From positions 7,792,001 through 7,856,000 of the forward strand of contig NZ_CP017174.1 in the NCBI RefSeq assembly GCF_006402735.1: 64,000 nucleotides of DNA, given 5' to 3'. The notes under the pieces are model-generated. The model worked only from the letters and a program-made list of their open reading frames with translations, did not search any database and was not told the DNA's origin. The stretch is from Myxococcus xanthus (GTDB taxonomy: Bacteria; Myxococcota; Myxococcia; Myxococcales; Myxococcaceae). Both the position numbers and the translations under genes were made by a program. Positions 16,675 to 24,924 of this stretch are shown one piece after another (positions within the stretch are counted from its first letter, which is position 1; each line of letters starts with the position of its first letter).

Positions 16675-16956
16675 ATGCCCCAGAATCGCGCAACCCTGAT
16701 GTGCATTGCCGCCCTGCTGATGGGTGGCTGTGGTGGAGCCATGGACGAAGCCGCGGCGGAGCCTTCCGCGACGGAGTCCACGTCCCAGGCCCTCTACCCG
16801 GAGTACAACCCGGACATCCACTGCCTGGTCTGGTCCCAGTACGTGTCCTGCGGCAGCGGTCCGACGATGTACGCCTACTACAGCCCGGACTGGGGCTACT
16901 ACATCGAGCGAAACGTCTGTGGCCGCAACGGGCCGGTCATCTGTCCGCTGTACTGA
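16675..16956 (+). CDS. Small Cys-containing lipoprotein, function unknown
   Basis: This 93-residue protein has a lipobox at LLMGGC and a short low-complexity linker. The mature domain holds four cysteines and many aromatics (DIHCLVWSQYVSCGSG, YAYYSPDWGYY, NVCGRNGPVICPLY). The pattern suggests two disulfides in a small extracellular domain. GGAGA lies before the ATG. It is divergent from the Cys-rich lipoprotein operon. No family is recognised. Confidence 0.6.
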   Translation: MPQNRATLMCIAALLMGGCGGAMDEAAAEPSATESTSQALYPEYNPDIHCLVWSQYVSCGSGPTMYAYYSPDWGYYIERNVCGRNGPVICPLY

Positions 16957-16987
16957 TTCACAGGACGGGCATCCATCCCCGGCGCGG

Positions 16988-17007
16988 GCGGTGCTATCAA
17001 GCACCGC
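16988..17007 (+). promoter_or_regulatory. Perfect 8-bp hairpin ending 3 nt before the ileS start
   Basis: GCGGTGCT and AGCACCGC pair around a 4-nt loop and end 3 nt before the ileS ATG, where a Shine-Dalgarno site should be; none is visible. It could terminate the upstream lipoprotein transcript, or hide the ileS start. TGCTATCAA within it could also be a weak extended -10, giving a near-leaderless mRNA. Confidence 0.4.
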
Positions 17008-17010
17008 ACC

Positions 17011-20000
17011 ATGCCTGAAACGCCCCCTTCCCTGTTCGATGCGGTGCCCGCGGAGATGGACTTTCCTTCCGACGAGCGCCGCATCCAGGCCTTCTGGAAG
17101 GACCGCCGCATCTTCGAGCGCTCGCTCGAAACGCGTGAGGGTGCCCCCAGCTTCGTCTTCTACGAGGGACCGCCGACCGCCAACGGCCTGCCGCACAACG
17201 GCCACGTCCTCACGCGCGTCATCAAGGACCTGTTCCCCCGCTACAAGACGATGACGGGCCACTACGTCCCCCGCAAGGCCGGCTGGGACACCCACGGCCT
17301 GCCCGTGGAGGTGGAGGTCGAGAAGGAACTGCGCATCCACGGCAAGGCGGAGATTGAACGCTACGGCGTGGAGCCCTTCACCGAGCGCTGCATCGAATCC
17401 GTCTTCCGCTACACCTCCGAGTGGGAACGGCTCACCGAGCGCATCGGCTTCTGGGTGGACCTGAACCAGGCCTACGTCACCTACCACCGTCCGTTCGTGG
17501 AGAGCGTGTGGTGGGCGCTGGCGGAGCTGCACCGCAAGGGCCTGCTGTACCAGGGCCACAAGGTGGTGTGGTGGTGGCCGCAGGGCGGCACCGCGCTGAG
17601 CGCCGCGGAGGTGGGCCTGGGCTACAAGACGGTGGACGACCCGAGCGTCTACGTCGCCTTCCCGCTGCGCGACACGCCGGACACCGCGCTGGTGGTGTGG
17701 ACGACCACGCCCTGGACGCTGCCGTCCAACATGTACGCGGCCGTCAACCCGGGCGTGGACTACGTCACCGTGGACGCGGGCGAGCGCAAGCTCATCGTCG
17801 CCGCGGCGCTGCGCGAGGCGCTGGCCAAGAAGCTCAAGCAGGACCTGCCGGTGCTCGCCACGCAGAAGGGCAGCGACCTGGTGGGCCAGCGCTACCAGCC
17901 GCCCTTCGACCTCTACCACCAGCGCGCGGGCGACACGCGGCTGCCGCTGAAGGACGGCGGTGAGGATGCGCAGGCCTGGCGCGTGCTGGGCGCGGACTTC
18001 GTGACGCTCGACAGCGGCACGGGCATCGTCCACATCGCCCCGGCTTTTGGCGAGGACGACTACGAGGCATTCCGCAAGGACAAGGCCCGCTTCGCCCAGC
18101 CGGAGGCGCTGGAGCTGTTCTGCGCGGTGAAGCCGGACGGCACCTTCTCCGACGACGTGCCGCTCGTCGCGGGGCGCTTCGTGAAGGAGGCGGACAAGGA
18201 CATCCAGCGCCACCTGAAGGAGCGCGGGCTGGTCCTCTTCACGGAGCAGTACAAGCACGAGTACCCCTTCTGCTGGCGCGCGGACGACGACCCGCTCATC
18301 CAGTTCGCCCGGCCCGCCTGGTACATCCGCACCACGTCCGTGAAGGACGAGGCGATCGCCAACAACCGCGCCGTCAACTGGGTGCCCGAGCACATCAAGG
18401 AAGGCCGCTTCGGCGACTTCCTGGCCAACAACGTGGACTGGGCCCTGTCGCGCGAGCGCTACTGGGGCACGCCGCTGCCGCTGTGGGTGCACTCGGAGAC
18501 GGGTGAGGTGGAGGCCATCCCCTCGCTCCAGGCGCTGCGCGAGAAGCCGGGCAACAACGTGGCCGCGGTGGAGGCGGAGCTGAATGCCTTCCTCGCGGGC
18601 AAGCCGCACGAAGCCAACGCGAAGCACCTCATCGTCCACAAGCCGTGGATCGACAAGGTGACGTTCGAGAAGCCCGGCACCCCGGGGCGCTTCCAGCGCG
18701 TGCCCGAAGTCGTCGACGTGTGGTTCGACTCCGGTTGCATGCCCTTCGCGCAGTGGGGCTTCCCGCACGCGCCGGGCTCGCGGGAGATCTTCAACCGCGC
18801 CTTCCCCGCGGACTTCATCTCCGAGGCCATCGACCAGACGCGTGGCTGGTTCTACTCGCTGCTGATGGTGAGCACGCTCATCTTCGACGAGGAGACGCAG
18901 GCGCGCATGGGCCTGTCACCCCAGCGCGGCTGGCCGCAGCCGTACAAGAGCTGCATCGTGCTGGGCCACGTCTCCGACAAGGAGGGCCGCAAGGAGTCCA
19001 AGTCCAAGGGCAACTACACGCCGCCGGAAATCATCCTGGACGAAGTGCGCATGGACTTCGCCGTCCTCACGGCCACTGAGGCCGGCGTTCCGGGTGAGCC
19101 GGGCGTAGCGCTCATCGCTCGCGAGGACCTGGAGGGCCTGGACATCCAGGAGGGCGCCAAGGTGCAGCTCTTCCGGCCGGACCGTCCGAACGTGGTCGTC
19201 ACCGCGACGGTGAAGGCGCACAAGAAGCTCAAGCGCCGCGTGCTGCTGCTGGCGCCCGCTGACCTGCAGACGCTGGACGTGGCGCCCTCCGCGCGTGGCG
19301 CCAGTGTCATGCCGGTGGAGGTGCCCCGGCTGGCGCCTTCGGAGCGCGTGGTGCTGAAGGACCCCGCCGCCAAGGCGCCGGGCGCGGACGCGTTCCGCTG
19401 GTTCTTCTACGCGGCGAGCCCCACCTGGTCGAACACGCGGCACTCGCTGAGCAACGTGCGGCTGTTGCAGAAGGACTTCCAGGTCAAGCTGCGCAACGTC
19501 TACTCGTTCTTCACCATCTACGCGAACATCGACGGCTTCACCCCCGCGGCCGGCAACACGGACGCGTCCGACTCGCCGTGGGAAGCCATCCGCCGCAGCC
19601 AGGGCTGGCGCGAGGTGAAGGCGCGGCCGGTGCTGGACCGCTGGATTCTGTCCGAGGTCCACCTCACCCTGCGCGACGTCACCCGCGCGCTGGACACCTA
19701 CCAGGTCTACGACGCGGCCCAGCGGATGGTGGCGCTCGTGGACGCGCTGTCCAACTGGTACCTGCGCCGCAGCCGCTCGCGCTTCTGGGCGCCGGGCTTC
19801 GAACAGGACAAGCAGGACGCGTACTTCACGCTCTACGAGGCGCTCACCACCATTGCCTCGCTATCGGCGCCCTTCATCCCCTTCTTCGCCGACGAGATGT
19901 GGGGCAACCTGGTGCGCAAGCCCTGGCCCACCACGCAGCCGGAGAGCGTCCACCTGGCGCGCTTCCCCACCGTGGATGCGTCCCTCATCGACGAGGGGCT

Positions 20001-20754
20001 CGCGGCGGAGATGGGCGCGGTGCGGGATTTGGTCTCCCTGGGCCTCAAGGTGCGCACGGACAACCGCCTCAAGGTGCGCCAGCCGCTGGCGCGCGCGGAC
20101 GTCATCCTGGCGCGCAAGGAGCTGACGGACCGCGTGGCGGTGTATCGCGACCTCATCGCGGACGAGCTGAACGTCCACGAGGTGCGCTTCGTGGAGCCGG
20201 GCAGCCCGGAGGCGGACGTGGTGCGCTTCCGCGTCCGGCCCAACCTGCGCGCGGTGGGCGGACGGCTGGGCCCCAAGCTGGCCCCGGTGCGCAAGGCCTT
20301 CGACACGGGTGACGGCGCCGCGCTGCACCGCGAGTTGCTCCAGACGGGCCGCGTGGCCATGACGGTGGCCGGCGAGGACCTGGTCTTCACCGCCGAGGAG
20401 CTGGAGACGCTGGTGGAGGCCAACCCCGGCTATGCCGCCGCGGGCATGGGCGTGGGCGTGGTGGTGCTCCACACCGAGCTGAGCGAGTCCCTGGTGGATG
20501 AGGGTCTGGTGCGCGAGCTGCTCGCCCGCGTGCAGGGCGCGCGCAAGGACATGGAGCTGGGCTACACCGACCGCATCCAGCTCTGGGTGGACGGCGACGC
20601 GCGCGTGAAGCGCGTGACGGACGAAGCGCGGGAGCTGATCGCGCGGGAGACGCTGGCCTCCAGCATCCTCGTGGGCCCCGAGGGCCTCACCGGCCAGGAA
20701 GAAGAAGTCAGCATCAACGGCCTGCCCGCGCGCATCCGCGTGGAACGGGCCTGA
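17011..20754 (+). CDS. ileS: Isoleucyl-tRNA synthetase with insertion after the KMSKS loop
   Basis: This 1247-residue class Ia synthetase is longer than the usual 930-1100. The HIGH-type motif is PHNGH (residues 61-65), followed by a full CP1 editing domain (WTTTPWTLPSNMY, GTGIVHIAPAFGEDD). The second signature reads KESKSKGN (residues 661-668) in place of KMSKSxGN. Between it and the usual GADAFRWFF strand (about 791) lie about 110 extra residues. They contain a compact beta-rich segment, ALIAREDLEGLDIQEGAKV through RRVLLLAPADL. The anticodon-binding helices follow (LDRWILSEVH, DALSNWYLRRSR). General organisation is of the eukaryote-like IleRS clade. It attaches isoleucine to tRNA-Ile in the cytoplasm. 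No second copy is in the window. Confidence 0.95.
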   Translation: MPETPPSLFDAVPAEMDFPSDERRIQAFWKDRRIFERSLETREGAPSFVFYEGPPTANGLPHNGHVLTRVIKDLFPRYKTMTGHYVPRKAGWDTHGLPVEVEVEKELRIHGKAEIERYGVEPFTERCIESVFRYTSEWERLTERIGFWVDLNQAYVTYHRPFVESVWWALAELHRKGLLYQGHKVVWWWPQGGTALSAAEVGLGYKTVDDPSVYVAFPLRDTPDTALVVWTTTPWTLPSNMYAAVNPGVDYVTVDAGERKLIVAAALREALAKKLKQDLPVLATQKGSDLVGQRYQPPFDLYHQRAGDTRLPLKDGGEDAQAWRVLGADFVTLDSGTGIVHIAPAFGEDDYEAFRKDKARFAQPEALELFCAVKPDGTFSDDVPLVAGRFVKEADKDIQRHLKERGLVLFTEQYKHEYPFCWRADDDPLIQFARPAWYIRTTSVKDEAIANNRAVNWVPEHIKEGRFGDFLANNVDWALSRERYWGTPLPLWVHSETGEVEAIPSLQALREKPGNNVAAVEAELNAFLAGKPHEANAKHLIVHKPWIDKVTFEKPGTPGRFQRVPEVVDVWFDSGCMPFAQWGFPHAPGSREIFNRAFPADFISEAIDQTRGWFYSLLMVSTLIFDEETQARMGLSPQRGWPQPYKSCIVLGHVSDKEGRKESKSKGNYTPPEIILDEVRMDFAVLTATEAGVPGEPGVALIAREDLEGLDIQEGAKVQLFRPDRPNVVVTATVKAHKKLKRRVLLLAPADLQTLDVAPSARGASVMPVEVPRLAPSERVVLKDPAAKAPGADAFRWFFYAASPTWSNTRHSLSNVRLLQKDFQVKLRNVYSFFTIYANIDGFTPAAGNTDASDSPWEAIRRSQGWREVKARPVLDRWILSEVHLTLRDVTRALDTYQVYDAAQRMVALVDALSNWYLRRSRSRFWAPGFEQDKQDAYFTLYEALTTIASLSAPFIPFFADEMWGNLVRKPWPTTQPESVHLARFPTVDASLIDEGLAAEMGAVRDLVSLGLKVRTDNRLKVRQPLARADVILARKELTDRVAVYRDLIADELNVHEVRFVEPGSPEADVVRFRVRPNLRAVGGRLGPKLAPVRKAFDTGDGAALHRELLQTGRVAMTVAGEDLVFTAEELETLVEANPGYAAAGMGVGVVVLHTELSESLVDEGLVRELLARVQGARKDMELGYTDRIQLWVDGDARVKRVTDEARELIARETLASSILVGPEGLTGQEEEVSINGLPARIRVERA

Positions 20755-20760
20755 GCCGCG

Positions 20761-20797
20761 AAAAAACACGGGCTGCCTCATCCCCGCGATGAGGCAG
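20761..20797 (-). terminator. Hairpin with T-tract on the minus strand
   Basis: CTGCCTCATC (20773-20782) pairs with GATGAGGCAG (20788-20797) around 5 nt. Read on the minus strand it is followed 6 nt later by TTTTTT. It is oriented to stop the gene remnant ending at 20838 and probably also ends ileS from the other side. Confidence 0.6.
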
Positions 20798-20837
20798 TCC
20801 GCAAGTCACGGCAAGACAGGGACGCGCCAGCCTTCAC

Positions 20838-21026
20838 TCAGTTCGCGGTGAAGGTCGTGTCGTTCCGGTACAGCAACGTCTGGGACCAGTTGGACGTGTA
20901 GACGAGCGTGTCCACGCGGTACGTCCCGGCCGGCCACGAGGTGGGTCAGGTTGGCGTCGTGGGCCGCGCCGGCCAGCAGCACCGCGAGCAGGCACAGGCC
21001 CAACTCGGTCGCGAGCACGAACGCGG
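20838..21026 (-). pseudogene. Remnant of a secreted-protein gene (C-terminal end, frameshifted)
   Basis: The last 33 codons (20838-20936) read naturally as the end of a beta-rich secreted domain: WPAGTYRVDTLVYTSNWSQ, then LLYRNDTTFTAN and stop. Upstream the same strand continues in another frame with DANLTHL. One frame change at about 20936 is needed to join them, and no start is found before the region runs into an unrelated coding remnant on the opposite strand near 21026. A proper T-tract terminator follows it. I read this as a decayed and truncated gene. Confidence 0.5.
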
Positions 21027-21343
21027 AGCCGCTGCGCATCGAGAAGCTCGCGCGCGTGGCGCACATGAGCACGTCCGCGCTCCATCACCACTTCAAGAGC
21101 ATCACCGCCATGAGCCCGCTCCAGTACCAGAAGCACCTGCGGCTCCAGGAGGCCCGGCGCCTCATGCTGGGACAGGCGCTGGACGCGGCCTCGGCGGGGC
21201 ACTCGGTGGGCCATGAGAGCCCCTCGCGGTTCAGCCGGGAGTACAGCCGGCTGTTTGGCGCGCCGCCCGCGCGAGACATCTCCCGGCTGCGAAGCACGCT
21301 CCAGGGCCAGGCACCGGCCCGGCAGGCCAATGCGTCAACTTGA
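21027..21343 (+). pseudogene. Truncated AraC-family regulator (C-terminal DNA-binding half only)
   Basis: From about 21027 the frame reads AEPLRIEKLARVAHMSTSALHHHFK through GAPPARDISRLRSTL. That is the complete double helix-turn-helix region of a common AraC subfamily with a PF06719-type N-terminal half. The sensor half of about 190 residues is absent, and upstream codons in this frame are low-complexity shadow. The break coincides with the start of the minus-strand remnant, so a deletion or rearrangement joined two genes here. An expressed DNA-binding fragment from ATG 21063 is possible but unlikely. Confidence 0.65.
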
Positions 21344-21347
21344 CGCA
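21331..21347. promoter_or_regulatory. RegA/ActR-type box upstream of the RegB-like kinase gene
   Basis: TGCGTCAACTTGACGCA is an 8+1+8 inverted repeat. It matches GCGNC-N5-GNCGC, the recognition form of the RegA/ActR/RegR response regulators, and lies about 30-45 bp before the kinase start. It shares TGCGTC-N5-GACGCA with a second site at 23314-23330. Confidence 0.6.
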
Positions 21348-21375
21348 CACCCCACTGCCATCGCCGGGATATGAC

Positions 21376-22764
21376 GTGCGGGTGTCCACCGCGCCGACTC
21401 ACGCCGAGGCGCCGTCGCCTGACGTCCCGGCCTCGCCCCCGCGCCAGCCGCGCTCCGCCTTCCGACGCTCCACCGGGGACATGGCGGCGAAGTTGTCCTC
21501 CAGCGACATCGCGCTCGGGTGGCTGGTCCGCCTGCGCTGGCACGCCGTCGCCGGACAAGCGCTGACGGTGGGCGTCGCCGTCCGGGTGCTGGAGCTGGAG
21601 CTGCCCGTGGCGCCACTGCTGGCCCTGGTGGCCACGACCGCGGTGTCCAACCTGCTCCTCGCGCTCTGGCTCCGCCGCGAGCCCGAGGTCCGTCCCGGCC
21701 TGCTGGGCGCCGTGCTCGCGTTCGACACCGCGTTGCTGACGGGGCTGCTCGCGCTGTCCGGTGGCCCGGCCAACCCGTTCGCCATGCTGTATCTCGTCCA
21801 CGTGACGCTGGCGGCCATCGTGCTGGGCCCCCGTTGGACGGTGCTCATCGCGCTGCTGTCGGTGCTGGGCTCGACCAGCCTCTTCGCGTTCCACGTCCCA
21901 CTGCCCGACACGGTGAACCCACCGGGCAGCCACGGCCTGGACTCGCTCCACGTCGTGGGCATGTGGGTCGCCTTCACGCTGACGGCGCTCATCATCGCCT
22001 TCGTCGTCGCCCGCGTGGCCGCCGCGCTGAGAGACCGGCATGCCGCGCTGGCGCGCACGCAGCGGCTGGCGGCGCGCGCGGAGAAGCTGGCGTCGCTGTC
22101 CACGCTGGCGGCCGGCGCGGCACACGAACTGGGCACGCCGCTGGGCACCATCGCCATCGCGGCCAACGAACTGGACGCCCTCATCCTGGAGGCGCCCCAG
22201 GAAGCGCTGGAGGATGCCCGCCTCATCCGGGACGAGGTGGAGCGCTGCCGGGACATCCTGGAGCGCATGAGCGCCCGCGCCGGACAGACGATGGGCGAGG
22301 TCCCCGAACGGACGACGCCGAGCGACGTGCTCGCCCGCCTCCGGGACCAGCTGGGCACCGCCGACCAGGCGCGCCTCCAGCTCGAGCCCGGCCCGGACGT
22401 GCCCTTCTGGTGCCCCGTGCGAGGACTGGTGCAGGTCCTGACGAACCTGGTGCGCAACGGGCTGCATGCCAGCGAGGCCACCGGAGCGAACGTCGTGGTG
22501 TCCGCGCACCGCGAGGTGGACCGCCTGCGCTTCATCGTGGAGGACCAGGGCACCGGCATCCCGCGCGCGCTGCTGCCCCGGCTGGGCGAGCCCTTCTTCA
22601 CCACCAAGCCCGCGGGCCAGGGCATGGGGCTGGGCCTGTTCCTCACCCAGACGTACGCCGAGTTGTGTGGAGGCCGCCTGGAGCTCAGCTCCGAGGAGGG
22701 ACAGGGAACGCGCGTGACGCTGGAGCTGCCCTTGAGGAAGGAGTCGTCCGATGCCACCAGGTGA
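21376..22764 (+). CDS. RegB/PrrB/ActS-type redox-sensing histidine kinase
   Basis: This membrane kinase has about six transmembrane helices. The quinone-site motif GGxxNPF of RegB is present as GGPANPF (21760-21780). The H-box AAGAAHELGTPLGTIA holds the phospho-histidine at 22123. The redox-active cysteine of RegB is matched by the C of VERCRDIL at 22246. N and G boxes follow (NLVRNGLHAS, GQGMGLGLFL). RegB autophosphorylation falls when the quinone pool or this cysteine is oxidised. The start is uncertain: GTG 21376 or 21382, or ATG 21481 with GGGGAC upstream. The 3' end overlaps the response-regulator gene by 14 bp. Confidence 0.88.
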   Translation: MRVSTAPTHAEAPSPDVPASPPRQPRSAFRRSTGDMAAKLSSSDIALGWLVRLRWHAVAGQALTVGVAVRVLELELPVAPLLALVATTAVSNLLLALWLRREPEVRPGLLGAVLAFDTALLTGLLALSGGPANPFAMLYLVHVTLAAIVLGPRWTVLIALLSVLGSTSLFAFHVPLPDTVNPPGSHGLDSLHVVGMWVAFTLTALIIAFVVARVAAALRDRHAALARTQRLAARAEKLASLSTLAAGAAHELGTPLGTIAIAANELDALILEAPQEALEDARLIRDEVERCRDILERMSARAGQTMGEVPERTTPSDVLARLRDQLGTADQARLQLEPGPDVPFWCPVRGLVQVLTNLVRNGLHASEATGANVVVSAHREVDRLRFIVEDQGTGIPRALLPRLGEPFFTTKPAGQGMGLGLFLTQTYAELCGGRLELSSEEGQGTRVTLELPLRKESSDATR

Positions 22765-23302
22765 AGCCCCCGCCACGGTGCTCGTCATCGACGACGACGA
22801 GCGCTTCCGAGAGCGGCTGGTGCGCGCCTTCGTGCGGCACGGCTTCCAGGCCCACGGCGCGGCCAGCACGCAAGCGGCGCTCGATGCCGCGCGGGCGTTG
22901 CGTCCGGGTTACGCCGTCGTCGACCTGCGCCTGCCCGACGGCTCCGGCCTGGAGTTGGTGCGCGAGCTGAAGGCCCTGGACGCGAGCATCACCGTCGTGG
23001 TGCTGACGGGCTACGGCAGCATCGCCACGGCGGTGGAGGCCGTTCGGCGAGGCGCCACGCACTACCTGGCCAAGCCCGCGGACGTGGACGACATCCTGCT
23101 CGCCTTCGCCGGCGCCACCCTTCCCTCCGGCCAGGAGGCCGCGCTCACCCACGAGGTGCCCTCCCTGGCGCGCGCGGAGTGGGAGCACATCCAGCGCGTG
23201 CTCGCCGACTGTGGAGGCAACATCTCCCAGGCCGCCCGGCTGCTGCGCATCCAGCGGCGGAGCCTGCAACGCAAGCTGTCCAAGTATCCCGTTCCCAAGT
23301 GA
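22751..23302 (+). CDS. RegA/ActR/PrrA-type response regulator
   Basis: This 183-residue regulator has a receiver domain with the acidic pair in VIDDDERF, the phospho-acceptor Asp in VVDLRLPDGSG, a conserved Thr (VVLTGYGS) and Lys (YLAKPAD). A short linker leads to a Fis-type helix-turn-helix (GGNISQAARLLRIQRRSLQRKLSK), the hallmark of RegA. RegA controls respiratory, photosynthetic and redox genes in Alpha- and Gammaproteobacteria. The gene overlaps the kinase gene. Matching palindromes before the kinase and after this gene suggest autoregulation and control of the downstream cytochrome gene. Confidence 0.9.
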   Translation: MPPGEAPATVLVIDDDERFRERLVRAFVRHGFQAHGAASTQAALDAARALRPGYAVVDLRLPDGSGLELVRELKALDASITVVVLTGYGSIATAVEAVRRGATHYLAKPADVDDILLAFAGATLPSGQEAALTHEVPSLARAEWEHIQRVLADCGGNISQAARLLRIQRRSLQRKLSKYPVPK

Positions 23303-23313
23303 GCACCCCGGGG

Positions 23314-23330
23314 TGCGTCAGCAAGACGCA
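23314..23330. promoter_or_regulatory. Second RegA/ActR-type box, upstream of the diheme cytochrome gene
   Basis: TGCGTCAGCAAGACGCA has the same arms, TGCGTC and GACGCA, and the same 5-bp spacer as the site at 21331. It lies 12 bp after the response-regulator stop and 48 bp before the cytochrome start. It can also fold as a 7-bp RNA hairpin, so a terminator role is possible. Confidence 0.55.
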
Positions 23331-23378
23331 CGAAACGCGGCGACCGAGCCGGTAGGGTGGAAGGTGTCAGGAGGTCCG

Positions 23379-24425
23379 ATGTCCACGCCACGCACGAGTG
23401 CGCTGCTGCTCAGCATCATGGTGTCCGCCGGAGGCTGTACCAAGACGCCCACCGATGCGGGCTGGAAGGAAGCCAACGGCGGCATCCAGTGCCAGGAGCT
23501 CCAGCACCTGGCCTGCACCGGCCTCTACGGCGAGGGCGGCACGGGGTGGGCAGCCCGGGTGATTCCTCCCGAGGTGCGCCCCTACGAGCCCGGCCTCCAG
23601 CTGTGGAGCGACGGCTCGGACAAGGCGCGCTTCATCTACCTGCCGCCCGGCACCAAGGTGGACACGTCCAAGAGCGACGAGTGGCGCTTCCCCGTGGGCA
23701 CGAAGCTCTGGAAGGAGTTCAGCTGGAAGGGGCGCCCCATTGAGACGCGCTTCCTCTGGAAGCGTCCGGACGGCAGCTGGCTGCGGACCACCTACCGCTG
23801 GAGCGACGACGGGAAGACGGCGCTCGAATTGACCGATGGCGAGAAGAACGTGCCCGGCACGGAGGGCTACGAAATCCCCAGCCAGCTGGACTGCCAGTCC
23901 TGCCACCGCGGGCGCGGCGACGAAGTGCTCGGCTTCGAGGCCGTCGCGCTGGCCCATGACGGCGCGCGGGGCCTCACGCTGGCGAAGCTGGTGGAGGAAG
24001 GGCTCTTGAGCCATCCACCCGCGAAGGCGCCCCGCATTCCCGGCACGCCGGTGGAACAGGCCGCCCTGGGCTACCTGCACATGAACTGCGGCGTGTCGTG
24101 CCACAGCGCCAACCGCATGGCGCTGGGCAGCGGCTCCGGCCTGCACCTGCGCCTGGAAGCGGGCGAGCTCGGCTCCGTGCAGGAGACGGACACCTGGCGC
24201 ACGTCCGTGAATGTGAAGGCGCTCATCCAGACGTCGGGCATGTTCGAGAAGAGCTCGCAGCGCGTCGCGCCGGGTGACGTCCAGCACAGCTCGCTGCTCC
24301 ACCGGATGAGCCAGCGCGGGGACTTCATGCAGATGCCCCCCCTGGGCACCCGCGTGGTGGACGAACAGGGCCGGGCGCTCATCCAGCGCTGGATTGAAGC
24401 GATGCCCGCGAAGAAAGAGGGCTAG
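23379..24425 (+). CDS. Diheme c-type cytochrome lipoprotein, SO2930-like
   Basis: This 348-residue protein has a lipoprotein signal (lipobox SAGGC, Cys 20). After an N-terminal beta-rich domain (PYEPGLQLWSDGSDKARFIYLP) there are two heme-c sites. CQSCH at 172-176 is canonical. CGVSCH at 237-242 has an extra residue between the cysteines. Methionines near the C terminus (GDFMQMPPLGTR) fit the axial ligand of the second heme. The layout resembles the SO2930-type diheme cytochromes. A strong CAGGAGG lies before the ATG. It follows the RegB/RegA-like pair and a matching box, so it is probably a redox-controlled periplasmic electron carrier. The partner is unknown. Confidence 0.75.
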   Translation: MSTPRTSALLLSIMVSAGGCTKTPTDAGWKEANGGIQCQELQHLACTGLYGEGGTGWAARVIPPEVRPYEPGLQLWSDGSDKARFIYLPPGTKVDTSKSDEWRFPVGTKLWKEFSWKGRPIETRFLWKRPDGSWLRTTYRWSDDGKTALELTDGEKNVPGTEGYEIPSQLDCQSCHRGRGDEVLGFEAVALAHDGARGLTLAKLVEEGLLSHPPAKAPRIPGTPVEQAALGYLHMNCGVSCHSANRMALGSGSGLHLRLEAGELGSVQETDTWRTSVNVKALIQTSGMFEKSSQRVAPGDVQHSSLLHRMSQRGDFMQMPPLGTRVVDEQGRALIQRWIEAMPAKKEG

Positions 24426-24430
24426 GCGTC

Positions 24431-24898
24431 ATGCTCTACTCGGGGGTGTTGCTCCTCCACTCCTGGCTGCGCTGGGGGGTGGTGGTGCTGGGCGTGCTCG
24501 CGCTCGTGAGGGCGCTGGCGGGCTGGGCGCGAGGCCGTGACTGGACGTCCGGCGACCGGCGGCTCCAGCGCTTCTTCGTCTCCGCCTTCGATACCCAGAT
24601 GCTGCTGGGGATGACGCTCTACTTCGCGCTCAGCCCCGTCACGCCCCGGAGCCTGGACGCGCTGCGGATGAGCATGTCCATTGGCCACCTGCGCTTCTTT
24701 GGGCTGGAGCACCCGCTGCTGATGCTCCTGGCCCTCACGGCCGCGCACGCGACCTCCGCGATGACGCGGCGGGATGCGCCCTCGCGGTCCAAACACCGCA
24801 CCTGGGCGGTGGGGCTCCTGCTGGCCATGCTGTTCGTCGTCCTGGCCATTCCCTGGCCCGGCCTGTCCCACGGCCGGCCCCTCCTCCGGGGCGTCTAG
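24431..24898 (+). CDS. Four-helix membrane protein, possible cytochrome b-like partner
   Basis: This 155-residue protein has about four transmembrane helices. Histidines sit in or near helices (LLHSWLRWGVVVLG, MSIGHLRFFGLEHPLLML and ALTAAHATSAM), a pattern seen in small proteins of other phyla annotated as cytochrome b-like. Heme binding is not proven by sequence. It starts 5 bp after the cytochrome gene, so the two form an operon and may move electrons across the membrane together. Confidence 0.6.
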   Translation: MLYSGVLLLHSWLRWGVVVLGVLALVRALAGWARGRDWTSGDRRLQRFFVSAFDTQMLLGMTLYFALSPVTPRSLDALRMSMSIGHLRFFGLEHPLLMLLALTAAHATSAMTRRDAPSRSKHRTWAVGLLLAMLFVVLAIPWPGLSHGRPLLRGV

Positions 24899-24924
24899 TC
24901 AGACAAACCGCTAGAGTGCCGCGC

